Positions 45,124 through 54,903 of a DNA stretch of 64,000 bases are shown here, in pieces. The position numbers and the translations under genes are program-made. The stretch lies in contig JACNMN010000002.1 of assembly GCA_020622165.1 (NCBI GenBank), positions 186,001 through 250,000 of the forward strand. The letters run 5' to 3'. The stretch's first letter is position 1; every line of letters begins with the position of its first letter. Under the pieces are notes generated by a model, which saw only the letters and a list, made by a program, of their open reading frames with translations, was not told the origin of the DNA and made no database searches. Source of the DNA: Boseongicola sp. H5. GTDB taxonomy: Bacteria; Pseudomonadota; Alphaproteobacteria; Rhodobacterales; Rhodobacteraceae.

Positions 45124-45522
45124 TCACACGGTCGGTATACCTTGCTCGGCGCAGGCCGCAGCCACCACTTCGGCGTCTAACGTCTGCAACCCTCGCGGGA
45201 GCGCCGGTGAGATGGTGTAAACCGCATCTCCGCGCCAAACGCCACCCTCTTCCTGCACATTAGTGCGGACATGTCGCGCAAAACCATAACCGCGGATCAG
45301 CGCATATTGCGACGCGGCGCATTTGGCATAATCCTCTACATCCGCGCGGGTGGCCAGTCCCGTCATCTGCACCCGGAAATTGACCAGATCATCGTCCAGA
45401 AGTCGGGTTTCCACACCATCGTAGAACGCAGCCCGGTTCGGGCTGTCCACCGGCGGCCCGCCCGCGCAGGCCGCAAGGCAGACGACGCCCGCGATCAAAG
45501 GCATGCGGCCCGGAACGCGCAT
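45124..45522 (-). CDS. Small lipoprotein within the nuo operon, between nuoG and nuoH
   Basis: A 132-residue predicted lipoprotein (signal MPLIAGVVCLAACAGG, lipobox LAAC). The mature part has LVNFRVQMTGLATRADVEDY, CAASQYALIRGYGFARHVRT, a tryptophan-containing strand and a Cys near the C-terminus (VAAACAEQG) that may pair with the CAAS Cys. It is unlike any complex I subunit. Being exported, it cannot be in the peripheral arm but could meet the membrane arm on the periplasmic side. Function unknown. Confidence 0.8.
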   Translation of the reverse strand: MRVPGRMPLIAGVVCLAACAGGPPVDSPNRAAFYDGVETRLLDDDLVNFRVQMTGLATRADVEDYAKCAASQYALIRGYGFARHVRTNVQEEGGVWRGDAVYTISPALPRGLQTLDAEVVAAACAEQGIPTV

Positions 45523-45530
45523 GTCGCGCC

Positions 45531-47552
45531 TTACTCCGCCGCGATGGGGGTGGCGCGGCGGGCCTTCGCATTGGCGCTCAGCTCCGCCATGAGCAGGCTG
45601 GCCCGCGTGATCGGGTTGGTCAGGTAATGATCGGCGATCGCGTTGCGGAAATCGCCATCGTCCGGCTTCGCGGCATCCAGCGGCTGCCAGTCGTTTTCCG
45701 GCACCTCGTCGATGGTTGCAAGCTGCGGCGCCTCGGCGACCATCGCCTGACGCAGCGCCGCAAGGCTGTCATAGGGCAGGGTCGCGCCAATCTCCGCCGA
45801 CAGTGCGCGCAGGATGGCCCAGTTCTCCTTGGCCTCGCCGGGCGCGAACCCGGCGCGCAGCGCCAGTTGCGGGCGGCCCTCGGTGTTCACGAACAGCCCC
45901 TGCTCCTCGGTATAGGCCGCGGCGGGCAGGATCACGTCGGCGCGGTGCGCGCCCCGGTCCCCATGGCTGCCCTGATAGATGACGAACGGCCCCTCGGGCA
46001 GTTCGATCTCGTCGGCCCCCAGATTATAGACCACATCGGCCCCTTCGAGGGCGGCATCGATTCCTCCCTCGGTCACGGCGCCTGCATCCATCGCGCCCAC
46101 GCGGGATGCGGCCGTGTGCAGGATCAGAAGCTTCGATTGGGCCGCTTCGGCAAGCCGCATCGCCGTGGCCAGAACCGCCGCGCCATCGGAACGCCGCAGC
46201 GCGCCCTGCCCCACGATCACCACGCCCGGGACGCCATGCTTGTCGGAATGATCCATCGCCGCCAGTTTCGCCAGCGCCGCGCCACCGGGGCCCAGATGCG
46301 TCACGTCGTAGGTCAGATCGACCGCTTCACCGATCAGGCCGACCTGCGCGCCGCGCAGCCAGGCCTTGCGGATCCGCGCGTTCAGAACCGGCGCCTCGGC
46401 CCGGGGGTTCGTCCCGATCAGCAAAATCGATTTCGCGTCGTCGATATCCTCGATGGATGCCGTCCCCACATAGGCGGAGCGGTTGCCGGCGGGCAGTTTC
46501 GCGCCATCGGTGCGACATTCGACCGATCCGCCCTGCCCTTCGATCAACTGTTTCAGTGCATAGGCCGCCTCGGTCGGGGCCAGATCGCCGACCAGACCGG
46601 CCAGCTTGGTCGCGCCCGTGATCGCCGCCGCCGTCTTTGCAAGCGCCTCGCCCCAGGATGCCGGGCGCAATTTGCCGTTTTCGCGGATATAGGGCTTGTC
46701 GAGCCGCTGGCGGCGTAGCCCGTCCCAGACGTAGCGCGACTTGTCGCTCAGCCATTCCTCGTTCACGCCGTCATGGTTGCGCGGCAGGATCCGCATGACC
46801 TCGCGGCCCTTGGTATCCACGCGGATATTGCTGCCAAGCGCATCCATCACGTCGATGGATTCGGTCTTGGTCAGCTCCCACGGCCGGGCGGTGAAGGCAT
46901 AAGGCTTGGATGTCAGCGCACCGACCGGGCAGAGATCGACGATATTGCCCTGCATCTCGCTGTCGAGCGTCGCGCCGAGATAGCTGGTGATCTCGCTGTC
47001 TTCGCCGCGGCCGGTCTGGCCCAGTTCGGGAATGCCCGCCACTTCGGTGATGAACCGCACGCAGCGCGTGCAGGAAATGCAGCGCGTCATGTGGGTGCCC
47101 ACCAACGGCCCCAGATCCATGTTGTCCACGGCCCGCTTCGGCTCCCGGTAGCGGGAAAAATCCACACCATAGGCCATGGCCTGATCCTGCAGGTCGCACT
47201 CGCCGCCCTGATCGCAGATCGGGCAATCCAGCGGATGGTTGATCAGCAGGAACTCCATCACCCCTTCGCGGGCCTTCTTGACCATGGGGGAGTTCGTCTT
47301 GATGACCGGCGGCTGCCCCTCGGGTCCGGGGCGCAGATCCTTCACCTGCATGGCACAGGAGGCGGCGGGTTTCGGCGGCCCGCCCACGACCTCCACCAGA
47401 CACATCCGGCAATTGCCGGCAATCGACAGGCGTTCGTGATAGCAAAACCGTGGGATCTCGATATCGGCCTGCTCACAGGCCTGGATCAGCGTCATCGCCG
47501 GATCCACATCGATTTCCTTGCCGTCAATGACGATCGTGCGCAGGTCGCTCAT
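45531..47552 (-). CDS. nuoG: NADH-quinone oxidoreductase subunit G
   Basis: A 673-residue peripheral subunit with several Fe-S clusters. The N-terminal 2Fe-2S ligands are in [16 protein letters not shown] and ASCAMQV; the HxxxCxxCxxxxxC site is in [17 protein letters not shown]; another 4Fe-4S set is in [13 protein letters not shown]; and the Mo-bis-MGD-like domain follows from about residue 220. The extra N7 cluster Cys set of E. coli-type NuoG is not evident. AAGGA precedes the ATG. It is followed by the lipoprotein gene at 8 bases. Confidence 0.97.
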   Translation of the reverse strand: MSDLRTIVIDGKEIDVDPAMTLIQACEQADIEIPRFCYHERLSIAGNCRMCLVEVVGGPPKPAASCAMQVKDLRPGPEGQPPVIKTNSPMVKKAREGVMEFLLINHPLDCPICDQGGECDLQDQAMAYGVDFSRYREPKRAVDNMDLGPLVGTHMTRCISCTRCVRFITEVAGIPELGQTGRGEDSEITSYLGATLDSEMQGNIVDLCPVGALTSKPYAFTARPWELTKTESIDVMDALGSNIRVDTKGREVMRILPRNHDGVNEEWLSDKSRYVWDGLRRQRLDKPYIRENGKLRPASWGEALAKTAAAITGATKLAGLVGDLAPTEAAYALKQLIEGQGGSVECRTDGAKLPAGNRSAYVGTASIEDIDDAKSILLIGTNPRAEAPVLNARIRKAWLRGAQVGLIGEAVDLTYDVTHLGPGGAALAKLAAMDHSDKHGVPGVVIVGQGALRRSDGAAVLATAMRLAEAAQSKLLILHTAASRVGAMDAGAVTEGGIDAALEGADVVYNLGADEIELPEGPFVIYQGSHGDRGAHRADVILPAAAYTEEQGLFVNTEGRPQLALRAGFAPGEAKENWAILRALSAEIGATLPYDSLAALRQAMVAEAPQLATIDEVPENDWQPLDAAKPDDGDFRNAIADHYLTNPITRASLLMAELSANAKARRATPIAAE

Positions 47553-47617
47553 ATATGCGGTCCTTCACTGGCCGAAGGCGGGTCTGATCCGCCCCGGCGG
47601 TGTCCATTTGACCGCTT

Positions 47618-48049
47618 CTACCCCTCTCTGAGCAATCTGCCAATTGTAGAACCGGCGGAAATTTCGTCGCGCCCCACCTGACAGATGGTCTCGGGCACGG
47701 CCTCCGACGCGCCGCGTTGTTCAAGCCAGCGCCGGGCCAGGGCCCGCACCCGCTCCTTTTCGGCGTCATCATCAATATAGGCTGCAATCTCGCTACGGGA
47801 ATAGCCAAGCGAGATGGCGCGGTTGAACAGCGGGATCGCCGCCAGCCGCGCGGGCCCCCGGCGCCGCTCGATATCGGCGCAATTGTCCTCGATCATCCGC
47901 CCGATGGCGGCCACCAGCACGCCGTTGGCGATCTCGGGGTCGTCGCGCAGCGCCTGCCAGCGATCCGCCTGCGCCATCGCCACCGTCGTCAGCACGCCGA
48001 AGCCCGCCACCAGTATGCAGCCCGCCAGCACCTTCGCATAATGTCTCAT
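47618..48049 (-). CDS. DUF5333-like exported protein
   Basis: A 143-residue protein with a signal peptide (AKVLAGCILVAGFGVLTTVAMA). The mature part has NGVLVAAIGRMIEDNCADIE, LGYSRSEIAAYIDDDAEKERV and PETICQVGRDEISAGSTIGRLL, with two Cys. I match this to DUF5333, a family I know only from Rhodobacterales. The AGGAAA site supports the ATG at 48049. It lies 65 bases ahead of nuoG in the operon; no function is known. Confidence 0.83.
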   Translation of the reverse strand: MRHYAKVLAGCILVAGFGVLTTVAMAQADRWQALRDDPEIANGVLVAAIGRMIEDNCADIERRRGPARLAAIPLFNRAISLGYSRSEIAAYIDDDAEKERVRALARRWLEQRGASEAVPETICQVGRDEISAGSTIGRLLREG

Positions 48050-48156
48050 GTCTTTTTCCTGTTCAGACTCGATCCGCCTCGGGGTCGGATCTGGACCGAT
48101 CGGGCTCTGATATTCAATAACAGCCCGTCTGCATGGGTGGTTTCCCGCCGGAACAG

Positions 48157-48531
48157 CTAGCCTGCGGGGCCCTCGGAACAGGGGGCCGCGCTCCAGGTCG
48201 AACTTCCATCCGGGCGTCCGCGATAGGAAAAATCGGCAATCGGCACCACCTGACCCCGCTGGCCGCAATAGATCGTCAGCGCCTCAAGCGCCGCCTCGCG
48301 CGCGGCAAGCGGCAGCCCGCTGCCATCGGGGCGGGTCACCACCAGCGCGCCGAACTCCGGAAAGGGCTGGATCGCGCCGCCCGCCGGTGCATCCGGCACC
48401 GGCTGATAGCGCGTCATTTCCGGATCCGGGCGAACCAGCAGCGCCCCGGCCGATGTCTCGACCGCGACACCGGTGTCAGCCGCGCAGGCGGACAAGGCGA
48501 GCAGCGCCGCCAGCAGCGCCCGCTTTTTCAT
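48157..48531 (-). CDS. Small lipoprotein of unknown function
   Basis: A 124-residue predicted lipoprotein (MKKRALLAALLALSACAADTG, lipobox LSAC). The mature part contains FGALVVTRPDGSGLPLAAREAALEAL and two Cys (IYCGQRGQ and APCSEG) likely to form a disulfide, with FSYRGRPDGSSTW near the end. It begins inside the stop of the DUF3291 gene (ATGA). No family is recognised. Confidence 0.75.
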   Translation of the reverse strand: MKKRALLAALLALSACAADTGVAVETSAGALLVRPDPEMTRYQPVPDAPAGGAIQPFPEFGALVVTRPDGSGLPLAAREAALEALTIYCGQRGQVVPIADFSYRGRPDGSSTWSAAPCSEGPAG

Positions 48532-49013
48532 TCCGCAGCCGCCGGGCTGCAGGCATGGCGCTTCCACAGCTCCGCCTGCTCCAGCCATGCCCAGTCAAAG
48601 GCATGGCTGCCGGCCCCATGGCTGCGCAGATGTTCCAGCCGCGCCAGCGCCTCCGACAATGCGGGGCGATGGCCGATGGGCACCCACCACATCACGAAAT
48701 GCATCTCCCCCAGAACCTCGAACCACTCCTGCCGGCGTTCGTAGAACCGCCGGTGCACGGTGTTCCAGACGAAATGCTCCAGATCCGCGATGCTTTCCCA
48801 GACCGTGAGATTGGCCACGAATTGCGGGTCGTCGCCGATGGAGTTCTCGGTGTTGCCGGTGCCGGGCTCGCCCGAGCCTTCCATCATCCAGACAAACCCG
48901 GGGGAGCGTTTGCCGATCCCGTTGACCTTGTCGAGGGCCGCCATGAACTCCGCCACGCGCGGGTCATCCGTAGGCGCGACGAGGCGGCCGACGTTGAGTT
49001 GGGCCAGGTGCAT
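48528..49013 (-). CDS. DUF3291 (ABM-fold) protein
   Basis: A 161-residue cytoplasmic protein of the DUF3291 family, related to antibiotic-biosynthesis-monooxygenase folds. It starts MHLAQLNVGRLVAPTDDPRVAEF, split here from MAALDKVNGIGKRSPGFVW; then LTVWESIADLEHFVWNTVHR, RRQEWFEV and MHFVMWWVPIGHRPAL. No catalytic residues are known. It overlaps the downstream lipoprotein gene by 4 bases and follows the methyltransferase gene by 49 bases. Confidence 0.88.
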   Translation of the reverse strand: MHLAQLNVGRLVAPTDDPRVAEFMAALDKVNGIGKRSPGFVWMMEGSGEPGTGNTENSIGDDPQFVANLTVWESIADLEHFVWNTVHRRFYERRQEWFEVLGEMHFVMWWVPIGHRPALSEALARLEHLRSHGAGSHAFDWAWLEQAELWKRHACSPAAAE

Positions 49014-49062
49014 CGCAGTCTCCTTCCGGTCGGCGCGAGGGTGCCCCGCGCGGGTACGTCAA

Positions 49063-49779
49063 TCAAGCGGTGCCGATCTTGGAGTGGACGGGCGGCGCGT
49101 CCAAGCCGCGGTCGAGCACGACGAAGCTGTCGTGGATGTGGATGCCACCGACCGGGGCGCCGATGTCAACGGTCTGCGCTTCGTGGTCGTGATACCAGCG
49201 GTGCATCCGGTCGATCATGGACCGCACGGTGTTGAAGAAGTTCGCCCGGTTGCCGAAGCCGCCGCCGTAGCGCCGCCAGTAGGCGGTGTGCAGATCCTCG
49301 ATGGCATATACGCCGTCCGGCGCGAGGCTCGGGAAGAGCGTCCGCAGCGACGTCTCGATATGCTCCATGCGGTGGCTGCCGTCGTCGAGGACAAGGTCGA
49401 GGCCGCCCATCTCGTCCACCACCCGCGCCAGGAAGGCCGGATCGTCCTGGCTGCCGATGCGCACCCGGGCGGCGTGGCCGTCGTACTGCGCGCAGGCGGG
49501 GTCGATGTCGATGCCGGTGATTTGCGCGTCGGGCCCGAAATAGTCGCGCCACATCTCCAGGCTGCCGCCCTTGGAGACGCCGATTTCGAGAAACCGCACC
49601 GCCGTGCCGCGGAACCGCGCGAAATAGCGGTCGTAGAGCGGAAGGTAGTGGTGCCACTTGTTGACGACCGTGCCGTCGTGCGCGGCGTAGATGTCCAGAA
49701 GCGGGCCGTCGTACCCGATGCGGTCGCGGATGTCGGCGCGGATGTCCTCTCCGGCGAATCGGTATTTCCGGATATTCAT
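49063..49779 (-). CDS. Class I SAM-dependent methyltransferase in the nuo operon
   Basis: A 238-residue methyltransferase of the kind found in polysaccharide and macrolide pathways. The SAM loop is FLEIGVSKGGSLEMW near residue 56, followed by ITGIDIDPAC, LVLDDGSHRMEHIETSL and DGVYAIEDLHTAYWRRYGG. The start at 49779 (MNIRKYRF) is set by similarity; the upstream open frame is not credible. It is preceded by a 250-base non-coding gap and has no obvious link to complex I. Substrate unknown; an O- or N-methylated small molecule is likely. Confidence 0.85.
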   Translation of the reverse strand: MNIRKYRFAGEDIRADIRDRIGYDGPLLDIYAAHDGTVVNKWHHYLPLYDRYFARFRGTAVRFLEIGVSKGGSLEMWRDYFGPDAQITGIDIDPACAQYDGHAARVRIGSQDDPAFLARVVDEMGGLDLVLDDGSHRMEHIETSLRTLFPSLAPDGVYAIEDLHTAYWRRYGGGFGNRANFFNTVRSMIDRMHRWYHDHEAQTVDIGAPVGGIHIHDSFVVLDRGLDAPPVHSKIGTA

Positions 49780-49904
49780 CTGCTGCCTGCCCGCCCTGCC
49801 GTCATCCCGTTCTCCGCTCTCTCGAATCCGTTCGCTGCGCAGTCTGCCCGCCGCCCGGCCGGACCTCAACCCTCTGACGGCGCGGGCGGCAGGCGACCGC
49901 GTGG

Positions 49905-49961
49905 AGGATGCCGCGGAAGACTTCGCTTCGCAGGGCGGTCCGGCAACGCCGCCGGCATCCT
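49905..49961. repeat. Inverted repeat in the nuoF-methyltransferase spacer
   Basis: AGGATGCCG and CGGCATCCT form a perfect 9-bp inverted repeat around a 39-base loop that itself contains small palindromes. It sits in the largest gap of the nuo block (49780-50029), where I see no gene. It might be a transcript-processing element or a remnant of a small mobile repeat. Confidence 0.5.
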
Positions 49962-50029
49962 TCGGGACCCACGCCTTCGGGTGACGCGCTCCCCGGGCAG
50001 GTCCTGTCCCCAAGGGGTCTCTCCGGACC

Positions 50030-51319
50030 CTACTCCGCCGCGATCGCGCCGCCGCGCTTGTGTCTGATCCGGTCCTCGATCTCGTCCCGGAAATGGCGGA
50101 TCAGACCTTGGATCGGCCAGGCCGCCGCGTCGCCAAGCGCGCAGATCGTATGGCCCTCGACCTGCTTGGTGACGTCAAGCAGCATGTCGATCTCCTCGAC
50201 CTCCGCCTCGCCCTTCACGAGCCGGTCCATCACCCGCATCATCCAGCCCGTGCCTTCGCGGCAGGGCGTGCACTGGCCGCAGCTTTCGTGCTTGTAGAAT
50301 TTCGACAGCCGCCAGATCGCCTTGATGATGTCGGTGGAGTTGTCCATCACGATCACCGCGGCGGTGCCAAGGCCCGAGCGCTGTTCGCGCAGCCAGTCGA
50401 AATCCATGATCGCGTCCTTGCGCATCACCTCGCCGGGCAGGCACGGCACGGACGAGCCGCCGGGGATCACCGCCTTGAGATTGTCCCATCCGCCGCGGAT
50501 GCCGCCGCAATGGCGGTCGATCAGCTCGTCGAACGGGATCGACATCTCTTCCTCGACGACGCAGGGGTTGTTCACATGGCCCGAGATGGCGAAAAGCTTG
50601 GTGCCCGCGTTGTTCGGTCGTCCGAAGCCCGCGAACCAATCCGCACCGCGGCGCAGGATCGTCGGCACCACGGCGATGGATTCCACATTGTTCACCGTGG
50701 TCGGGCAGCCGTAAAGCCCGGCACCGGCCGGAAATGGCGGCTTCATCCGCGGCATGCCCTTCTTGCCTTCAAGGCTTTCCAGAAGCGCGGTTTCCTCGCC
50801 GCAGATATAGGCCCCTGCCCCATGGGCGAGATAGAGGTCGAAATCCCAGCCCGACCCGGCGGCGTTCTTGCCGAGCAGGCCGTTGTCGTAGCACTCGTCG
50901 ATCGCGGCCTGCAGCGCCTCGCGCTCGCGGATATACTCGCCGCGGATATAGATATAGCTGACATGCGCATTCATCGCGAAAGACGCGATCAGGCAGCCCT
51001 CGATCAGGGTGTGGGGGTCATTGCGCATGATTTCCCGGTCCTTGCAGGTCCCGGGCTCGGATTCGTCTGCATTCACAACCAGATAGGACGGACGCCCGTC
51101 GCTTTCCTTGGGCATGAAGGACCATTTCAGGCCGGTGGGAAAGCCCGCCCCGCCCCGGCCGCGCAGACCGGAGGCTTTCATGGTCTCGACAATGCTGTCC
51201 CGGCCCCGCTGCACAAGCTTGTCGGTGCCGTCCCAATGGCCGCGCGCCTTGGCCCCCGCAAGGGTCCGGTCATGCATCCCGTAGAGATTGGTGAAAATCC
51301 GGTCTTTGTCCTGCAACAT
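50030..51319 (-). CDS. nuoF: NADH-quinone oxidoreductase subunit F
   Basis: A 429-residue FMN- and NADH-binding subunit at the tip of complex I. NADH loop [20 protein letters not shown] motif [33 protein letters not shown], and the 4Fe-4S ligands in [11 protein letters not shown] with the later HTICALGD Cys are all present. It follows the DUF5337 gene by 32 bases. It is distinct from the fused diaphorase at 18-20 kb, with which it shares the same motifs. Confidence 0.98.
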   Translation of the reverse strand: MLQDKDRIFTNLYGMHDRTLAGAKARGHWDGTDKLVQRGRDSIVETMKASGLRGRGGAGFPTGLKWSFMPKESDGRPSYLVVNADESEPGTCKDREIMRNDPHTLIEGCLIASFAMNAHVSYIYIRGEYIREREALQAAIDECYDNGLLGKNAAGSGWDFDLYLAHGAGAYICGEETALLESLEGKKGMPRMKPPFPAGAGLYGCPTTVNNVESIAVVPTILRRGADWFAGFGRPNNAGTKLFAISGHVNNPCVVEEEMSIPFDELIDRHCGGIRGGWDNLKAVIPGGSSVPCLPGEVMRKDAIMDFDWLREQRSGLGTAAVIVMDNSTDIIKAIWRLSKFYKHESCGQCTPCREGTGWMMRVMDRLVKGEAEVEEIDMLLDVTKQVEGHTICALGDAAAWPIQGLIRHFRDEIEDRIRHKRGGAIAAE

Positions 51320-51351
51320 GTCTCAACCCTTACCGTTCAGCGGCACGAAGC

Positions 51352-51573
51352 CTAGCCGCGCCGCGATTTCCACACCTGATACGTCACAAAAAGCGCCCAG
51401 ACCAGTGCCGCGATTGCCGCAAGGTCGAACAGAAACACATAGCGCACCGGCAAACCCAGCTGGCCGCCCAGAAACTGAGCGCCCATCCAGAGAACCATGG
51501 TTGCGGCCATGACGATCGCCGCCAGCCTGATCTGGCCGACGCGCTGCCGCTCCTTGTCGCGTTGATCCGTCAT
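51352..51573 (-). CDS. DUF5337-like two-helix membrane protein
   Basis: A 73-residue protein: charged start MTDQRDKERQRVGQIRL, helix AAIVMAATMVLWMGAQFLGG, helix YVFLFDLAAIAALVWALFV and a basic end KSRRG. I match it to DUF5337, which I associate with Rhodobacterales. It lies between the HHH protein gene and nuoF and could be a small accessory subunit or assembly factor of complex I; this is inferred only from position. Confidence 0.8.
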   Translation of the reverse strand: MTDQRDKERQRVGQIRLAAIVMAATMVLWMGAQFLGGQLGLPVRYVFLFDLAAIAALVWALFVTYQVWKSRRG

Positions 51574-51698
51574 CCTGCCCGCCAGAAGCCCGGGTGCCAT
51601 CCGCACCACGGGTAAAGATAGGGTATCGCGCCGGGGGCGCAATGAGACGCGCGCGCCGGAGCCTCATGAGAGCACGCCGAAGGCGCCGCTCTCACCGC

Positions 51699-52373
51699 TT
51701 AGTAGACATCCCCGCCATCAACCCTTCGGGAAAAATCCGTGTCCCCGCCGGCGGCCAGCAGCCTGGCCTGATCCACCCAGTTGTCGCGGCTGACCCGGCC
51801 CTTGAAGCCCTGCAGATTCTCGTCGACCCAGGCGATCTCATGGGCGCTCCAGCCCGCGATCTGGTCGAAATGGTAGTATCCCATGGAATGCAGAAGCCGC
51901 TCAAGCTTCGGGCCGACCCCCTTTATCCTCTTCAGGTCGTCGGCGCCGCCCTCGCGCGGGGCATCCAGTCCGGCGGGGCGTGTGCCTTCGCCTGCCGAAA
52001 CGGGCGCGGGGGCCACCGGATCGGCAACAGGCGCGGCCGGGGCCGGTTCCGCCGCAGGCGCCGGTGCAGGCGCGACCGACTGAGGGGCCGCCGCGGGCGA
52101 CGCGGTTGCCGCGGGTGTCTCGGGCCGTGCCGGGGCCGCAGGCTGCGCCGTGGATCCTGCGGTTCCGACGCGCACCGGCCCCGAGGATTTGCCGCACAGG
52201 AACACCGCGAAAAACGTGCCTAGAACGCCGGCCAGAACCACCGCCGCGAACAGTGCCTGCCCTCCCGTCCAGTTGCCAAGGATAATCAACATCGCAGCAC
52301 CGAGCGCCCCGATTGCACCACCGATCACATAGCTGAAGACCATGCAGGTCAAACTACCGCTCTCAGAGTTCAT
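51699..52373 (-). CDS. Membrane protein with C-terminal HHH-type domain shared with NuoE
   Basis: A 224-residue protein in three parts: two membrane helices (13-33 and 38-60), a disordered Ala/Pro linker (70-135), and a C-terminal domain (137-207) beginning [19 protein letters not shown]. That domain is about 69% identical over 71 positions to the last 71 residues of the NuoE encoded just upstream. The GVGPKLERLL stretch is a helix-hairpin-helix signature. GGGGAG 7 bases upstream supports the ATG at 52373. The shared domain suggests a membrane tether or docking partner for complex I, which is inference. Confidence 0.87.
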   Translation of the reverse strand: MNSESGSLTCMVFSYVIGGAIGALGAAMLIILGNWTGGQALFAAVVLAGVLGTFFAVFLCGKSSGPVRVGTAGSTAQPAAPARPETPAATASPAAAPQSVAPAPAPAAEPAPAAPVADPVAPAPVSAGEGTRPAGLDAPREGGADDLKRIKGVGPKLERLLHSMGYYHFDQIAGWSAHEIAWVDENLQGFKGRVSRDNWVDQARLLAAGGDTDFSRRVDGGDVY

Positions 52374-52446
52374 CCCATCACTCCCCATTCCGTCCGATCG
52401 TCCGTGAATTGATCACAGTCTTATCGCAGGAGTTTTGAAATGTCTT

Positions 52447-53577
52447 CTATCCAGATGCAAGCTTGCGGGCCTGTGTGACCCAGTCGTCGCGCTCGATCCG
52501 GCCCTTGAAGGTCAGCCGCGCGTCGACCCAGGCGATCTCCGCCGGGGTCCATGCGGCGATCTGGTCGAAATGCCAGAACCCCAGTTCGTTGAGCAGCGTC
52601 TCCAGCTTCGGGCCGACGCCGGTGATCTTCTTGAGATCGTCGGCCCCGCCCTCCCGGGGGGCGCTCAGCGTCTCCGGCGCGCGCTCCTCCACGTCTCCGG
52701 CGGCATCGCCTGCGGCGGACCGGGTCACCGCAGGGTCGGTCTTGGCGCTCGGCTTCGCCTTGGTCTTCGCCGGGGCTTCCTGCTTGGTGGTGCCGGTTTC
52801 ATCCGCCGGGCGGCCCTTGGACCGGTTGGCGGGCCGGGCCGGCGCAGGGGCCTCCAGCACTTCGCCGGACTGGCGGCCCCAATTCGCCACCAGCGGCACC
52901 TCGGTCCCGTCGATGCGCTTGATCGTGTCGCCGATATCGGTGGCCAGCCGGGCCGAGACGTTCAGGCTGTCGCGCCCCGCCTGATACTCCATCAGCGAGG
53001 TCAGGCCGGAGGCGGGTTCCGACGCGTAGCGCCCGTTCTGCGGGCCCGGCGTGGGCACCTTGCCCGCGGCCATCTCGTCGATGATCTCGCCCAGTCGCGC
53101 GGCGGTCAGATCCTCGTAGTAATCCTTGCCGATCTGCGCCATCGGCGCATTGGCGCAGGACCCGAGGCATTCCACCTCTTCCCAGGAAAACTTGCCATCG
53201 GCAGAGAGTTGATGGGCACGCTTGGCGATCTTTTCCTGGCAAACGCCGATCAGGTCTTCCGCGCCGCAGATCATGCAGGATGTGGTGCCGCAAACCTGGA
53301 TATGCGCGACCGAGCCCACGGGCTGCAACTGGAACATGAAATAGAAGGTCGCAACCTCCAGCCCCCGGATATGCGCCAGCCCCAGCATATCGCAGACATG
53401 TTCGATGGCGGGACGGGTCAGCCAGCCCTCCTGCTCCTGCGCGCGCCACAGAAGCGGGATGATCGCGCTGGCCTGCCGCCCCTCGGGATACTTGGTGATC
53501 TGCGCCTCCGCCCAGGCCAGATTGGCGGGCGTGAAGGCGAAACTGTCGGGCTGGTCGGGGTGAAGGCGGCGTAGCAT
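52447..53577 (-). CDS. nuoE: NADH-quinone oxidoreductase subunit E with C-terminal HHH-type extension
   Basis: A 376-residue NuoE, over twice the usual 160-220. Residues 1 to about 205 are the normal thioredoxin-like subunit with 2Fe-2S ligands C96, C101, C137 and C141 ([11 protein letters not shown] and [11 protein letters not shown]). A charged low-complexity linker (about 240-305) leads to a 71-residue domain (306-376) containing [12 protein letters not shown], a helix-hairpin-helix signature, and ending [11 protein letters not shown]. The same domain ends the next gene's product. The extension does not disturb the cluster site. It is 96 bases after nuoD. Confidence 0.96.
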   Translation of the reverse strand: MLRRLHPDQPDSFAFTPANLAWAEAQITKYPEGRQASAIIPLLWRAQEQEGWLTRPAIEHVCDMLGLAHIRGLEVATFYFMFQLQPVGSVAHIQVCGTTSCMICGAEDLIGVCQEKIAKRAHQLSADGKFSWEEVECLGSCANAPMAQIGKDYYEDLTAARLGEIIDEMAAGKVPTPGPQNGRYASEPASGLTSLMEYQAGRDSLNVSARLATDIGDTIKRIDGTEVPLVANWGRQSGEVLEAPAPARPANRSKGRPADETGTTKQEAPAKTKAKPSAKTDPAVTRSAAGDAAGDVEERAPETLSAPREGGADDLKKITGVGPKLETLLNELGFWHFDQIAAWTPAEIAWVDARLTFKGRIERDDWVTQARKLASG

Positions 53578-53633
53578 GTCAGGCCTGATCCTTATGCGTC
53601 TGGCCGAAGGGCGCGTGGCACGGGCGGGAACCT

Positions 53634-53646
53634 CCGGCGGGGATAT
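53634..53646 (+). repeat. Short dispersed motif, copy 2
   Basis: CCGGCGGGGATAT, followed by TTTTGAAG, lies in the 96-base gap between nuoE and nuoD and is identical over 13 bases to the copy at 15856-15868. It is oriented against the operon. Confidence 0.45.
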
Positions 53647-53673
53647 TTTTGAAGCAGAGAAGCACGGGGCCGA

Positions 53674-54903
53674 CTATCGGTCCACCTCGCCGAACACGAT
53701 ATCGAGCGAGCCCAGAATGGCCGAGACATCGGCCAGCTGATGCCCCTTGCAGAGGTAATCCATCGCCTGAAGATGCGGGTAGCCCGGCGCGCGCAGTTTG
53801 GCGCGGTAGGGCTTGTTGGTGCCGTCCGCCACCAGATAGACGCCGAATTCGCCCTTCGGCGCCTCCACCGCGGCATAGATCTCGCCCTCGGGCACGTGGA
53901 AGCCTTCGGTATAAAGCTTGAAGTGATGGATCAGCGCTTCCATCGAGGTTTTCATGTCGGCGCGGGTGGGCGGGGTCAACTTGCCCCGCGCCATGATCTC
54001 TCCGGGCTCGTTGCGCAGCTTCTCGCAGGCCTGATGGATGATCTTGATCGATTCCCGCATCTCCGCCATCCGGCACAGGTAGCGGTCATAACAATCGCCG
54101 TTCTTGCCGACGGGGATCTTGAACTCGAACTCGTCATAGCACTCATAGGGCTGCGCCCGGCGCAGATCCCAGGCGAGGCCCGAGCCGCGGACCATCACGC
54201 CGGAAAACGCCCAGTTCTGGATATCCTCTTCGGTCACGACGCCGATATCGGCGTTGCGCTGCTTGAAAATCCGGTTCTCCGTCAGCAGCCCGTCGATATC
54301 GTCGAGCACCTTGGGGAACGCATGCGCCCATGTGTCGATATCCTCCACCAGTTCAGGAGGCAGATCCTGATGCACGCCACCGGGCCGGAAATAGGCCGCG
54401 TGAAGCCGCGCGCCACTGGCCCGCTCGTAGAAGATCATCAGCTTTTCGCGTTCTTCGAAACCCCAGAGCGGCGGGGTCAGCGCGCCCACATCGAGCGCCT
54501 GGGTCGTCACGTTCAGCAGGTGGTTCAGGATACGGCCGATCTCGCAGTAAAGCACACGGATCAACTGCGCCCGGCGCGGCACCTCGGTCTTCGTCAGCCG
54601 CTCGATCGCCAGGCACCAGGCATGTTCCTGGTTCATCGTGCCGACATAATCCAGCCGGTCGAAATAGGGCAGGTTCTGCAGATAGGTCCGGCTTTCCATC
54701 AGCTTTTCGGTGCCCCGGTGGAGCAGCCCGATATGCGGATCGCAGCGCTCGCAGATCTCGCCATCCAGTTCCAGCACCAGACGCAGTACACCATGGGCCG
54801 CCGGGTGCTGCGGGCCGAAATTGATGTTGAAGTTGCGGATCTGCTGTTCGCCGGTCAGCGCGTCTTCATAGCCGCGCCCCGTCTCATTGCCGCCGTCCAT
54901 CAT
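53674..54903 (-). CDS. nuoD: NADH-quinone oxidoreductase subunit D
   Basis: A 409-residue 49-kDa-type subunit that forms the quinone-binding site with NuoB and NuoH. Family blocks: [19 protein letters not shown] near residue 25 (with the quinone His), [36 protein letters not shown] and [10 protein letters not shown]-like [15 protein letters not shown], ending with [13 protein letters not shown]. The start at 54903 overlaps the sulfotransferase stop by 4 bases; a second ATG follows directly. Confidence 0.98.
   Translation of the reverse strand: MMDGGNETGRGYEDALTGEQQIRNFNINFGPQHPAAHGVLRLVLELDGEICERCDPHIGLLHRGTEKLMESRTYLQNLPYFDRLDYVGTMNQEHAWCLAIERLTKTEVPRRAQLIRVLYCEIGRILNHLLNVTTQALDVGALTPPLWGFEEREKLMIFYERASGARLHAAYFRPGGVHQDLPPELVEDIDTWAHAFPKVLDDIDGLLTENRIFKQRNADIGVVTEEDIQNWAFSGVMVRGSGLAWDLRRAQPYECYDEFEFKIPVGKNGDCYDRYLCRMAEMRESIKIIHQACEKLRNEPGEIMARGKLTPPTRADMKTSMEALIHHFKLYTEGFHVPEGEIYAAVEAPKGEFGVYLVADGTNKPYRAKLRAPGYPHLQAMDYLCKGHQLADVSAILGSLDIVFGEVDR

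Noticed and set aside
49780-50013. N-terminal extension of the methyltransferase by 78 residues
   Set aside because: The extension is low-complexity Arg/Gly/Ser/Ala without family similarity, and the domain starts properly at 49779.
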